Assembly: GCF_900116225.1 (NCBI RefSeq) | Contig: NZ_FOZZ01000007.1 | Coordinates: 209,005-273,004, forward strand | From: Sphingobacterium wenxiniae | Lineage (GTDB): Bacteria > Bacteroidota > Bacteroidia > Sphingobacteriales > Sphingobacteriaceae | Length of the DNA: 64,000 nt | Direction of reading: 5' to 3' | Shown: positions 1 through 9,031 of the stretch, piece after piece | How the letters are laid out: the number at the start of each line of letters is the position of its first letter | Numbering within the stretch: position 1 is the stretch's first letter | Translations under genes and position numbers: made by a program | The notes under the pieces: generated by a model | What the model was told of the DNA's origin: nothing | The model's database searches: none | Seen by the model: only the letters and a program-made list of their open reading frames with translations

Positions 1-649
1 CCATCCCTTTCGTACGCATGTTCAAAATTGTACTGATATAGTTAACACCACCCAATACCTGCGATACGATGAACAAAAACATACTTACTAACCACATTGT
101 CATACCCAAACCAGAACCTGGTATTGCTGTAGGAACAGCCGACAGTGGAGGATATATTGTCCAACCGGCAGAGGCAGGCCCACTTTCAACAAAGAAAGAT
201 GCTACCATAATAACACATGCGATAAAGAAGAACCAATAGGATAGCATGTTCATCAATGGCGATGCCATATCACGAGCCCCTAATTGATAAGGGATCAATA
301 AGTTACTAAATGTACCTGATAGACCCGCTGTTAACACGAAGAATACCATCATCGTACCGTGGATGGTAACCAAAGAAAGGAAGAAATCTGGCTTGATACG
401 ACCACCTTCGGCCCATTTTCCTAAGAAAACCTCCAAAATAGGGAACTCCTTATCCGGCCAAGCTAATTGGATACGGAATAAGATAGAAAGCACCATAGCG
501 AAGACTGCCATCACAATACCTGTGATCAAAAATTGCTTAGCAATCATCTTATGGTCTTGACTAAATACATATTTAGTTAAGAAAGTCTCATGATGATGAT
601 CATGGGAATCATGATGTGCCGCGCCGTGCGATATAACTGTACTTGACAT
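1..649 (-). CDS. coxA: Cytochrome c oxidase subunit I, N-terminal part (cut by window edge)
   Basis: This is the catalytic subunit of an aa3/caa3-type haem-copper oxidase, which reduces O2 in the inner membrane. Only about 216 N-terminal residues are present because the frame runs off position 1. The start ATG is the complement of 647-649. The first 20 residues are cytoplasmic and very His-rich (HGAAHHDSHDHHHE). TM helix I follows, then the segment TIHGTMMVFF, whose His is the family's low-spin haem a ligand, and then LIPYQLGARDMASPLMN, typical of subunit I. The gene lies 26 bp behind coxB and ends the act-cox transcription unit inside the window. Proton-channel and CuB-site residues lie outside the window, so the A-type or B-type class cannot be confirmed. 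Confidence 0.95.
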   Translation of the reverse strand, partial: MSSTVISHGAAHHDSHDHHHETFLTKYVFSQDHKMIAKQFLITGIVMAVFAMVLSILFRIQLAWPDKEFPILEVFLGKWAEGGRIKPDFFLSLVTIHGTMMVFFVLTAGLSGTFSNLLIPYQLGARDMASPLMNMLSYWFFFIACVIMVASFFVESGPASAGWTIYPPLSAVPTAIPGSGLGMTMWLVSMFLFIVSQVLGGVNYISTILNMRTKGM

Positions 650-675
650 ATGCGTTTAATATATACTTATCTCAA

Positions 676-2004
676 TTAATTTAATGAAGCTGTAGAAAGG
701 TCTTGGCTTTCCTTGTTGTCAGAAAGCTGAAACTCCTTTTGAACAGCATCGTTAAAATATTTGTTTTGTTTGCTCAACCATTCTTTATATTCTGCCTCTG
801 TAACAACTACAACTTTTTTCTGCATATTGTAATGGGCAGAACCACAAATCTTATTACACAACATCACGTAATCATACGTAGGATCATTTAGCTGATCACG
901 CATTTCCTCTGTAGTCAATGTCGGTGTAAATTGGAAATAGTTGGTCATTCCCGGTACAGCATTAATCTGCACTCGGAAATCCGGAATATAGAATGAGTGA
1001 ATAATATCTTTTGAAATGATATGGAAACGCACTGATCTGTTAACAGGAATTACGATATCCGCTCCATCGACATCATCCCAAGCAGATTTGTCATTGAAGT
1101 CGATCCCGTAAGGATTAGTTCCTGTTGTCAATTTATAATTACGCTTACCAAATTCGCCATCAGCACCAGGATAACGCACTCTCCACATAAACTGCTCACC
1201 TAATACCTCGATTTGAAGTGCTGATTTCTGCAATTCTTCTGGAATATTGGTAATCTTACGCCATGTGAAGAAACCAAACAAAACTAAGATTGTCAATACC
1301 ACAGCCGGAACGATAGTCCAAAGACGTTCGATAGCATCATTGTGCGGATAGTAATAAGCCTTTCTGTTAAGGCGCATTCTGTAGATGTATGAAAAGCTAA
1401 GCAACAAAATATGTACAACAACCAATACAAAAGTGATAATCACTGTTGTAACGATAAACATCGTATCAATATCCTTACCATGCTCTGTTGCTGCAGGCTT
1501 CCAAGCCCAAGCTCCCCAAACACTATAGCCATAGTAAATGAAAGCTAAAAACAAGACTAAGAAGACAATAAACAAAGTAGCCTGTATATTATTATTGGCC
1601 AACGGGTTGTATTGTCCGTTCATCTTACGGGTCAATTCATAAATAGAAATAACCTTTAAAACCACTGCAACAATCGTACATACCACTAAGAACAATAACA
1701 CGTAGTATGTGAAGTTCTTATAAACTTGCGGATCGATCGTTGTTTCTTCTTCAGCTGCAGCTGAAACCGAAGAAGTTGATGAACTTGTAGATACCGTTGC
1801 TGTTTCAGCAGCAGCATCTTCCGTAGCAGTCGTATCAGCCACAGCGGCTTCAACACCGGCTGGCTCAGTAGATGGGGCTTCCGCTGTGGTCTCCGCCACC
1901 ACTGAATCCTGTTGCGTTGCGATACTTGGCGTAGCGAATAATAACCCTACTATAAGTAAGCATCCAAACAAGGATTTGAATCTGTTATTAATTTTGAATC
2001 TCAT
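676..2004 (-). CDS. coxB: Cytochrome c oxidase subunit II (CuA subunit)
   Basis: This subunit accepts electrons at the periplasmic CuA centre and passes them to subunit I. In the 442 residues a signal peptide (about 1-29, ending SIAT) is followed by an Ala/Thr/Glu/Ser-rich low-complexity stretch (30-89). Transmembrane helices begin near 98; a further helix near 145 and another near 185 suggest more than the usual two. The cupredoxin domain carries the CuA motif C383-x3-C387-x3-H391-x2-M394 (CNKICGSAHYNM) and an upstream His in HSFYIPDFRVQ. No C-terminal haem c domain (CxxCH) is present, so the electron donor is probably ActE or the ActA cytochrome domain. It sits 42 bp after actF and 26 bp before coxA. 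Confidence 0.96.
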   Translation of the reverse strand: MRFKINNRFKSLFGCLLIVGLLFATPSIATQQDSVVAETTAEAPSTEPAGVEAAVADTTATEDAAAETATVSTSSSTSSVSAAAEEETTIDPQVYKNFTYYVLLFLVVCTIVAVVLKVISIYELTRKMNGQYNPLANNNIQATLFIVFLVLFLAFIYYGYSVWGAWAWKPAATEHGKDIDTMFIVTTVIITFVLVVVHILLLSFSYIYRMRLNRKAYYYPHNDAIERLWTIVPAVVLTILVLFGFFTWRKITNIPEELQKSALQIEVLGEQFMWRVRYPGADGEFGKRNYKLTTGTNPYGIDFNDKSAWDDVDGADIVIPVNRSVRFHIISKDIIHSFYIPDFRVQINAVPGMTNYFQFTPTLTTEEMRDQLNDPTYDYVMLCNKICGSAHYNMQKKVVVVTEAEYKEWLSKQNKYFNDAVQKEFQLSDNKESQDLSTASLN

Positions 2005-2046
2005 TTCTTATTATAACGTTTAAACGTATTCTCGTTTGATATAGAA

Positions 2047-3282
2047 TTAAATTTGATGATGTAAGCTTTCGTCCATAAATGGATGGTGCTTCGGTGCTAA
2101 CGCATGTTTGCTCAACTTGTTCAATACCAAGAAAGAGAACAAACCCACAAAACCGATAGCCGTACCAATCTCAATGAATCCAAATCCACGGTGAGTCTCC
2201 ACTGTTCCCGGCATAATCATGATATAATAATCTAACCAATGACCACACAATAACAAGATGGCAACGAACAACATCATTCCTTGTTTACGCTTAGCATCAC
2301 GATCTACCAATAGCAACAATGGCGCTAAGAAATTGATTAAAATATTTAACCAGAACCAAGGCTTGTACTCAGGCTCCCATCTCTTGTAGAAATATACAGT
2401 TTCCTCTGGAATATTCGAATACCAGATCAACATAAATTGTGCAAACCAAACATACGTCCAGAAGATAGAGAAACCGAACAACAATTTACCCAAATCGTGC
2501 AAATGATTTTCGTTTACCCATTTCATATAACCAGCTTTCTTAACTAGAATTAAGATGATGATAATAGCAGCAATACCGCTAACCCACATCGCTGCAAAGT
2601 TATACCAACCGAACATTGTCGAGAACCAGTGCGCTTCCAATGACATCACAGTATCAAAAGACCAGATTGGCGTAGTGAAACCAAAAATTACCAAGAAAAT
2701 CGCCGATAATTTAAAGCTCTTTTTATAAGAGTTTAATCCACCTTCCAAATCCTCTTTGTAAGAAAGTTTAGCCAAAATAAAAGCAAAGATACTATAAGAT
2801 CCCATGAACAGAATCTGGCGGATCAAGAATCCCGGTACATTCAAAAACGCAGATTTACCTGCAACCAAAGCATCATAATGAGGACTGTCCGGGTCGGTCA
2901 ATCCATCTGCATGCCAGTGGTGATAAAGATTATGTGTGTATAAACCTACGCCGACAATAACCAATAACAAAAGAGAAGCTATCGGTAGTACGCTCGCCAT
3001 GGCTTGCGGAATACGAATCAAACCAGCAGACCAACCTGACTGTGTAACAAATTGCAATGCTAAGAAGAAAGCACCTGCAGCACATACACATGTGAAATAA
3101 TAACCCATCAATAATAGGTTAGCGTATGTACGTTCAACCATGATATGGTCACTTGACATTAGGCCTATAACAATAGCTATAACACCTACAGCAATCCCAA
3201 CTATACTGAGTATCTTAGCGATACCAGCAAATTGAAATCTTTCGCTGAAATTATAATCGTGATGATGATTGTGAGTTCCCAT
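2047..3282 (-). CDS. actF: Alternative complex III subunit ActF (quinol:cytochrome c oxidoreductase membrane subunit)
   Basis: This is a polytopic integral-membrane subunit of alternative complex III. It is related to ActC/NrfD and helps form the membrane core. The 411 residues contain about ten hydrophobic helices separated by short loops, such as the stretch GVGLYTHNLYHHWHADG and the late helix LNILINFLAPLLLLVDRDAKR, both typical of this family. The N-terminus is His-rich (MGTHNHHHDYNF). It lies 19 bp after actE and 42 bp before coxB, in the order seen in other Bacteroidota act operons (actABCDEF followed by cox genes). Identity rests on both sequence character and operon position. Confidence 0.94.
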   Translation of the reverse strand: MGTHNHHHDYNFSERFQFAGIAKILSIVGIAVGVIAIVIGLMSSDHIMVERTYANLLLMGYYFTCVCAAGAFFLALQFVTQSGWSAGLIRIPQAMASVLPIASLLLLVIVGVGLYTHNLYHHWHADGLTDPDSPHYDALVAGKSAFLNVPGFLIRQILFMGSYSIFAFILAKLSYKEDLEGGLNSYKKSFKLSAIFLVIFGFTTPIWSFDTVMSLEAHWFSTMFGWYNFAAMWVSGIAAIIIILILVKKAGYMKWVNENHLHDLGKLLFGFSIFWTYVWFAQFMLIWYSNIPEETVYFYKRWEPEYKPWFWLNILINFLAPLLLLVDRDAKRKQGMMLFVAILLLCGHWLDYYIMIMPGTVETHRGFGFIEIGTAIGFVGLFSFLVLNKLSKHALAPKHHPFMDESLHHQI

Positions 3283-3301
3283 TTACTATATTGATGTTAG
3301 A

Positions 3302-3931
3302 TTATTTTTTTTGTAATTCTTGAACATACATAACAACTTGCCAACGTTCTTCCGGAGATAATTGCGAAGCATGCGATCCCATAGCGTTATATCCGTAGAA
3401 AATCGTATGATAAATCTTACCTGCTCCAAGCTCACTCATCTGACCACCTCTTGACGAAGGGTTACCATCCGATTTCTGATAAGATGGCGGCGGAGGGAAA
3501 TTCTCTAAAGCACGTTTTCCACGAGAATCCTCAACAGAACGGTCTTTCGTTATAGGCCCGTCTCCTTTTCCATCTTTACCGTGGCATACTGCACAGTATG
3601 TTTGGAACAAAGCTTCACCTTTTGCCAAGTTCTCCTTGGTAGCTTCCAAAGGATTTGTCAATTCTCTTCCCGCACGCTCATAATCCTCTACCGTATTGGC
3701 AAATTCAAAACGTTCAAATCCTATCGGTGTCGTACCAGCTGGAGGAAGCTGAGCCGTCATGTTATTTTTAAAATTATTGTTGGGTTGATCCGGATTGTAA
3801 GCAAGCGGATCGTACATATTCCTGGAGAATTCCCAGCCTGTACTACGGGTTTTTCCATCTCCACAGCTGGAAACTACTGCCGCTAACGCGAAAGCAGCAC
3901 ATACAGATCCAAGAAAATTCTTCTTATTCAT
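3302..3931 (-). CDS. actE: Alternative complex III subunit ActE, monohaem cytochrome c lipoprotein
   Basis: A membrane-anchored c-type cytochrome that probably carries electrons out of alternative complex III toward the oxidase. A lipoprotein signal (MNKKNFLGSV..VVSSC) is followed by a cytochrome c domain with one haem-binding motif, CAVCH, and a likely axial Met in the late segment NAMGSHASQLSPEERW. An upstream in-frame ATG at 3952 would add seven residues (MKENMLA). I favour the ATG at 3931 because it gives a standard lipoprotein signal with MNKK at its start; 3943 is also possible. With 3931 the gene overlaps the end of actD by 8 bp, and with 3952 by 29 bp, so translation is probably coupled. 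Confidence 0.93.
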   Translation of the reverse strand: MNKKNFLGSVCAAFALAAVVSSCGDGKTRSTGWEFSRNMYDPLAYNPDQPNNNFKNNMTAQLPPAGTTPIGFERFEFANTVEDYERAGRELTNPLEATKENLAKGEALFQTYCAVCHGKDGKGDGPITKDRSVEDSRGKRALENFPPPPSYQKSDGNPSSRGGQMSELGAGKIYHTIFYGYNAMGSHASQLSPEERWQVVMYVQELQKK

Positions 3932-4460
3932 AGCTAACATATTTTCTTTCATTGTATTTAACTTCTACCGCGCCAGCTTCCTTCAATAGAGAGTCGATCA
4001 AAGCGTGGTCCGTATTCTCTTGAGCATCGATAGCGATAACAAAACGGTCGTCTGAAGCTCTTAAATCCATTACGCGAGGTGCACGTCCAGGAAACAAGTG
4101 GTTACGTAAAAAGAAAGTAGCCACCATACCCAATGCACAAAGCAAGATTGTAACCTCAAATGTAACCGGTACAAAATTTGGCAATGGCAAAGATGGTTTA
4201 CCACCAATGTTCATTGGCCAATCATGTGCCATGGTATAATACAACAAGCTAAATCCTAAAACTGTACCTAAAGCGCCAAAACAAAAAGCTGCAATTGGTA
4301 AACGTGATGGCTTAACACCTAATTTCGCCTCAATTCCGTGAATAGGCATAGGTGTGAAACAATCATATATGCTGATATTGTTTGCTTGCAATTTGTCGAT
4401 CCCATGCATCATATCATCTGGATCGGCAAAGCTACCTAATATATATTTTGTGTTGCTCAT
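3924..4460 (-). CDS. actD: Alternative complex III subunit ActD (DUF3341)
   Basis: A small membrane subunit of alternative complex III. The 178 residues begin with a soluble ferredoxin-like part (KYILGSFADPDDMMHGIDKL..YDCFTPMPIHGIEAKLG), characteristic of the DUF3341 family. Two transmembrane helices follow, near residues 55-77 and 100-120, joined by a periplasmic loop containing WPMNIGGKPSLPLPNFVPVTFE. A second soluble part ends with a conserved-looking acidic/basic tail. It starts 6 bp after actC and its 3' end overlaps the actE start. It has no cofactor motif and its role is structural. Confidence 0.94.
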   Translation of the reverse strand: MSNTKYILGSFADPDDMMHGIDKLQANNISIYDCFTPMPIHGIEAKLGVKPSRLPIAAFCFGALGTVLGFSLLYYTMAHDWPMNIGGKPSLPLPNFVPVTFEVTILLCALGMVATFFLRNHLFPGRAPRVMDLRASDDRFVIAIDAQENTDHALIDSLLKEAGAVEVKYNERKYVSYE

Positions 4461-4466
4461 TGCTTA

Positions 4467-5951
4467 TTATTTTCTAACGTCTAATGCCTTAATATCTTCT
4501 TCCGTTACAGAGTCATATTTACCCAAAGTATTTTTGAAGAATTCCACTTGTTCGTCAGGGAATGCTCCTTCTTGAGCCAATTTCGTTTTCTGTTGTAAAC
4601 TTGCAGATTTCAATAATAACTTAACCTCAGCAATTGCAATACCTGGCAAGAAGCGCAAGAACAACAAGAACAAGGTAAAGAATAAACCGATGGATCCTAC
4701 AAAGATACCTACATCAACCCAGGTTGGATAGAACATTGCCCATGAAGAAGGTAAGTAATCACGGTGCAATGAAGTCACGATAATTACAAAACGCTCAAAC
4801 CACATACCGATGTTCACAACTATAGATAATACCCATGAGATCGGAATACTTGTACGAATCTTTTTGAACCAGAATAATTGTGGAGAAATCACGTTACAAG
4901 TCATCATCGCCCAGTAAGCCCAGGCATAAGGACCAGCCACACGGTTAGCAAAAGCATACATCTCGTACTCTGAACCTGAATACCATGCGATAAACAACTC
5001 TGTCAAATAGGCGATACCTACGATAGAACCTGTAGTCATGATGATTTTGTTCATAGACTCGATATGGAACATCGTAATGTAGTGCTCAAAGTTCATAACC
5101 TTACGTAGAATTAAAAGTAAGGTTTGTACCATCGCAAAACCAGAGAAGATCGCTCCAGCAACGAAGTATGGAGGGAAAATCGTGGTGTGCCATCCCGGGA
5201 TAACCGAGGTAGCAAAGTCCATGGATACAATTGTGTGTACGGAAAGTACCAACGGTGTAGAGATACCTGCCAAAATCAAGGATACAATCTCAAAACGTTG
5301 CCATGTCTTCACCGAACCATTCCATCCGAAGGACAAGATTTTATATACTTTTTGTTTAACACCTGTAGCACGGTCACGTACAGAAGCGATATCCGGCAAC
5401 AAACCACAGTACCAGAATACCAAGGATACGGTAAAGTAAGTAGAGATCGCGAATGCATCCCATACCAATGGAGAGTTGAAGTTAACCCAAAGTGACCCAA
5501 ATTGATTTGGTAAAGGGAAAATCCAGTAAGCTAACCAAGGACGTCCCATGTGGGCAACAACATATGTCGCGGCACAGATAACGGCGAAAATCGTCATCGC
5601 CTCTGCCGAACGGTTAATGGAGTTACGCCAGTTCTGGCGGAAAAGTAATAATACGGCTGAAATCAACGTTCCGGCGTGACCGATACCTACCCACCATACG
5701 AAGTCGGTGATATCCCATGCCCAACCTACTGTTTTATTCAGACCCCAAGCACCGATACCTGTCCAAAAGGTATAACCGACACTCACAACCCATAACATAG
5801 CTCCCAAAGCGGCTACAATAAAGCCGATCCACCAAGCTTTGTTCGGTTTATTTTCAACCGGTAGTAAGATATCATCCGTAATTTTTGCATACGTAATGTC
5901 CTTACCGGTCATTAATGGTTCTCTTAATATTGATTCGTTATGCGATGACAT
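4467..5951 (-). CDS. actC: Alternative complex III subunit ActC (NrfD-like, quinol-binding)
   Basis: An NrfD/PsrC-type integral membrane subunit in which quinol is oxidised next to the iron-sulfur clusters of ActB. The 494 residues hold about ten TM helices. Features typical of the family include WVGIGHAGTLISAVLLLFRQNWR near residues 90-115, AHMGRPWLAYWIFPLPNQ, SIVGIAYLTELFIAWYSG and a late helix with WFERFVIIVTSLHRDYLPSSW. The N-terminal 35 residues are soluble. It follows actB by 29 bp and precedes actD by 6 bp. Confidence 0.96.
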   Translation of the reverse strand: MSSHNESILREPLMTGKDITYAKITDDILLPVENKPNKAWWIGFIVAALGAMLWVVSVGYTFWTGIGAWGLNKTVGWAWDITDFVWWVGIGHAGTLISAVLLLFRQNWRNSINRSAEAMTIFAVICAATYVVAHMGRPWLAYWIFPLPNQFGSLWVNFNSPLVWDAFAISTYFTVSLVFWYCGLLPDIASVRDRATGVKQKVYKILSFGWNGSVKTWQRFEIVSLILAGISTPLVLSVHTIVSMDFATSVIPGWHTTIFPPYFVAGAIFSGFAMVQTLLLILRKVMNFEHYITMFHIESMNKIIMTTGSIVGIAYLTELFIAWYSGSEYEMYAFANRVAGPYAWAYWAMMTCNVISPQLFWFKKIRTSIPISWVLSIVVNIGMWFERFVIIVTSLHRDYLPSSWAMFYPTWVDVGIFVGSIGLFFTLFLLFLRFLPGIAIAEVKLLLKSASLQQKTKLAQEGAFPDEQVEFFKNTLGKYDSVTEEDIKALDVRK

Positions 5952-5980
5952 ATTTTTTTTATTTCAGAATTAGAATAAAA

Positions 5981-8900
5981 TTACGCTTCAAATGTATTTC
6001 TGACTTTCGTCATGTAGCCAATGTTCGGCTGAACGTTGATTTCCTCTAACACGTAGTAAACACGTTCGTTACGCAATGCTTTTGAAACCTCTGATTCAGG
6101 ATCGTTAATATCACCGAAGATGATAGCATTTGCTGAACAAGCCTCTTGACAAGCCATTTTTACATCGCCATCTCTCAACTTGCGTTTTTCAATCTTCGCT
6201 TCCAATTTACCTGCTTGGATACGCTGTATACACATTGAACATTTCTCCATAACCCCACGAGAACGTGTAGTTACATCTGGATTCAATACCAATTGTGTAA
6301 ACTCGTTGTTCAAATAGTTGTCGAAACGAGAGTCATTCCAGTAGTTAAACCAGTTGAAACGACGTACTTTATACGGACAGTTGTTCGCACAGTAACGTGT
6401 ACCAAAACAACGGTTGTAAGCCATGTGATTCAAACCTTCTGAAGAGTGTACTGTCGCCAATACCGGACATACCGTCTCACAAGGAGCGTGATCACAGTGC
6501 TGACACAACATCGGCTGGTGAACAACCGTTACATCCTCATAATCGTAATCTGTAGCTTTTGCAATTTCTTTCTCTTTCGTCAACTTGCCTTCGGCAGTCT
6601 CTAAAGTATAGTACCGGTCGATACGTAACCAGTGCATCTCACGACGACGACGAACCTCGTCACGTCCTACAACAGGAACGTTGTTCTCCACGTTACAAGC
6701 CACAATACAAGAACCACAACCTGTACAAGCGTTCAAGTCGATCGCCATCACCCACTTGTGACCCGGCGCCTCAAACTTGTTCCATAAGTCGTAAGTCTTA
6801 TGCGAATCTGCAAAGCGTCCTGACTCGGAGTTTGGATCTTTTAAATATTTTGCAAAAGTCGTTTCACGGATAATGTTACGACCTTCGATAGTGTGGTGTG
6901 TTTGTGTCTGTGCTAATTCGTAAGTACCACCTGCTTTCGTTACAGAAGCTTTAGCCGCAAACTGTACCGTTCCATTCACAACCTGTGCAAAAGGATAAGC
7001 ATTTTTACCGACGTTGTTACCCGCTTTACCAACTTTAGTGCGTCCGTAACCTACGGCTACCGACACTGTACCTAAAGCCTGACCAGGTTGAAGAACCACT
7101 GGCAATTCTACAGAATAACCATTGGCTTCAACAGTTACTTTACCATTTTCACCTAAGCCTAATTTCTCTGCATCTCTTGGGTTCAACGCAGCATAGTTGT
7201 CCCAAGTCACTTTAGAAACTGGATCAGGAAGCTCTTGTAAATACGCATTGTTCGCATAACGGCCATCACGTATAGAAGTTGATTCGTACAGTTTCAATTC
7301 AAAATCGCCTGCAATCGCTTTTGCAGCTGTGTTGATAGCTGTTGTTACAGCATTTACATCAACATTTGCCGTGTATGATGAACCTGTTTCGGATCCTTTA
7401 TAAATAAAACCAGTCTGCAAAACATCTTTCCATGCTTTACCAGTACCTGCAAGGATATTGTTTTCCCAGTTCTGTCTAACAAATTCGTAAATATTAGTGT
7501 TATCACCCGCCCAAACCAATAAGCTTTGCTCTGCTTGGCGTGTATTGAACACCGGATTAATTGTTGGTTGTACGACAGTGTAGTATCCTTCTTTAGAAGA
7601 AGAGTCACCCCAAGCTTCTAAGAAAGTACAGTTCGGTGCAATCGCATTCAACTCAGAAGCCGTTTCGTCAGCACGATCTGCAAAAGATAAGGTGAAATCA
7701 ACTTTCGCTAAAGCATTCTGTACATCAGCTGGCTTGAAGTAATCGTAAACAGGGTTGCTGTTCAGGAAGAAAGCCACACCAACTTGTCCAGCGGTTGCAT
7801 TCGCCAGAAATTGTTGGAAAGCTGCGTCAGAACCTTGATATTGTTTCGAGTAATTATCTAAATCGATGATTGAACCATACGCACCTAACGCGCTATTGAC
7901 AGCATTTACCAAAGATTGTACGTTCACATCATTAGAACCCGCTACGACAACAGCAGCTCCTCTTGCATTCGTCAATTCTTTAGCGGCCAATGTAATCGCC
8001 GTTTGTGCCTTTTTATTGGTAATACCACCCGCCAATGATTGTCCGGTAATTGCGTTGTATAAAGAAATTAACGCAGCACCTTCTTCTGATGGTTTGATAG
8101 CAATACGTACATCTGCATTCGTACCAGTCATGCTTAGACCGGATTCAAACTGGATGTGACGTGACATTTTACCATTTTTCAATGATTTGTAGTCACGGTT
8201 TTTAATATAATCTTGTGTGTGTTCTTCACCTGCTAACCAAGAACCTAAGAAATCCGCAGCAACCGAAACAACAACATTTGCATTTTGGAAGTGGTAAGAA
8301 GGCACCACGGCTTTACCAAAACTTGCTCTGTTTGCTTCAATGATACCGCTATATGATACTGCATCTACCTGTACATGGGTTGTCGTAGGATATTTCTCAG
8401 CTAATTTTGCAATGGCAGCCAAAGTTGAAGGACTGTTAACCGAATTGGATACAATAGTAATTTGTTTCCCTGCTGATGCAGCTTTATCCAATGCAGCAAT
8501 GACAGTAGCATCCAATTTGGTCCAATCTACATCTTTACCACCCACCTGCGGGTTTTGTAACTTGGACATATCGTAAAGATCCAAAACTGATGCAGCTGCC
8601 GTAGCATCTGTACCTTGATTCAGACCAATCGAATTAGGGTTGGCAGCAATCGAAATCGGACGTCCCTCACGTGTTCTGACCAATACACTCTGCCCATTGA
8701 AAGAAGAAGCATAGAAATTCGGGATACCCGGAGTCACTTCTTCTGGTTTGATAACATAAGGCACAGCCTTATGCACCGGTGTACGATTACAAGCTGCAAG
8801 CGTCACAGCTCCTAAACCGAAACCTAAGGCTTTTAAGAAATCACGACGAGGAGTCTTGGTACTTAAGCCTGCTTCATTTAATACATCTTCTACAGGAATA

Positions 8901-8992
8901 GGCTCGGCAAACTCACCTTTGCTGCTCTCAACGAAAGCAGGTGTTTGTTGCAATTCTTCCAAACCTTTCCAATATTTTTTATTGCTATCCAT
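5981..8992 (-). CDS. actB: Alternative complex III subunit ActB (molybdopterin-like domain fused to iron-sulfur domain)
   Basis: The large periplasmic subunit of alternative complex III, 1003 residues. A twin-arginine-like signal (RRDFLKALGFGLG, residues 49-61) ends in a Cys at position 68 (TLAAC), so both Tat export and lipid anchoring are possible. Residues about 80-690 form a molybdopterin-oxidoreductase-like fold, which in this family has lost the cofactor. The C-terminal third is a four-cluster ferredoxin domain of the NrfC/PsrB type with cysteine groups CTGCGSC..C, CQHCDHAPCETVC, CFGTRYCANNC and CSMC..ACQEAC. These clusters would pass electrons from ActC toward the ActA haems. It is 39 bp after actA and 29 bp before actC. 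The two-domain fusion is the usual form of ActB. Confidence 0.96.
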   Translation of the reverse strand: MDSNKKYWKGLEELQQTPAFVESSKGEFAEPIPVEDVLNEAGLSTKTPRRDFLKALGFGLGAVTLAACNRTPVHKAVPYVIKPEEVTPGIPNFYASSFNGQSVLVRTREGRPISIAANPNSIGLNQGTDATAAASVLDLYDMSKLQNPQVGGKDVDWTKLDATVIAALDKAASAGKQITIVSNSVNSPSTLAAIAKLAEKYPTTTHVQVDAVSYSGIIEANRASFGKAVVPSYHFQNANVVVSVAADFLGSWLAGEEHTQDYIKNRDYKSLKNGKMSRHIQFESGLSMTGTNADVRIAIKPSEEGAALISLYNAITGQSLAGGITNKKAQTAITLAAKELTNARGAAVVVAGSNDVNVQSLVNAVNSALGAYGSIIDLDNYSKQYQGSDAAFQQFLANATAGQVGVAFFLNSNPVYDYFKPADVQNALAKVDFTLSFADRADETASELNAIAPNCTFLEAWGDSSSKEGYYTVVQPTINPVFNTRQAEQSLLVWAGDNTNIYEFVRQNWENNILAGTGKAWKDVLQTGFIYKGSETGSSYTANVDVNAVTTAINTAAKAIAGDFELKLYESTSIRDGRYANNAYLQELPDPVSKVTWDNYAALNPRDAEKLGLGENGKVTVEANGYSVELPVVLQPGQALGTVSVAVGYGRTKVGKAGNNVGKNAYPFAQVVNGTVQFAAKASVTKAGGTYELAQTQTHHTIEGRNIIRETTFAKYLKDPNSESGRFADSHKTYDLWNKFEAPGHKWVMAIDLNACTGCGSCIVACNVENNVPVVGRDEVRRRREMHWLRIDRYYTLETAEGKLTKEKEIAKATDYDYEDVTVVHQPMLCQHCDHAPCETVCPVLATVHSSEGLNHMAYNRCFGTRYCANNCPYKVRRFNWFNYWNDSRFDNYLNNEFTQLVLNPDVTTRSRGVMEKCSMCIQRIQAGKLEAKIEKRKLRDGDVKMACQEACSANAIIFGDINDPESEVSKALRNERVYYVLEEINVQPNIGYMTKVRNTFEA

Positions 8993-9031
8993 TTAAGCTG
9001 TATATAAGATTGCGTATTCCTAAATTAACTA

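Noticed and set aside
5124..5495. A 123-codon open frame antisense to actC
   Set aside because: It is fully inside actC, a well-supported gene, and shows no signal peptide, domain or start signal.
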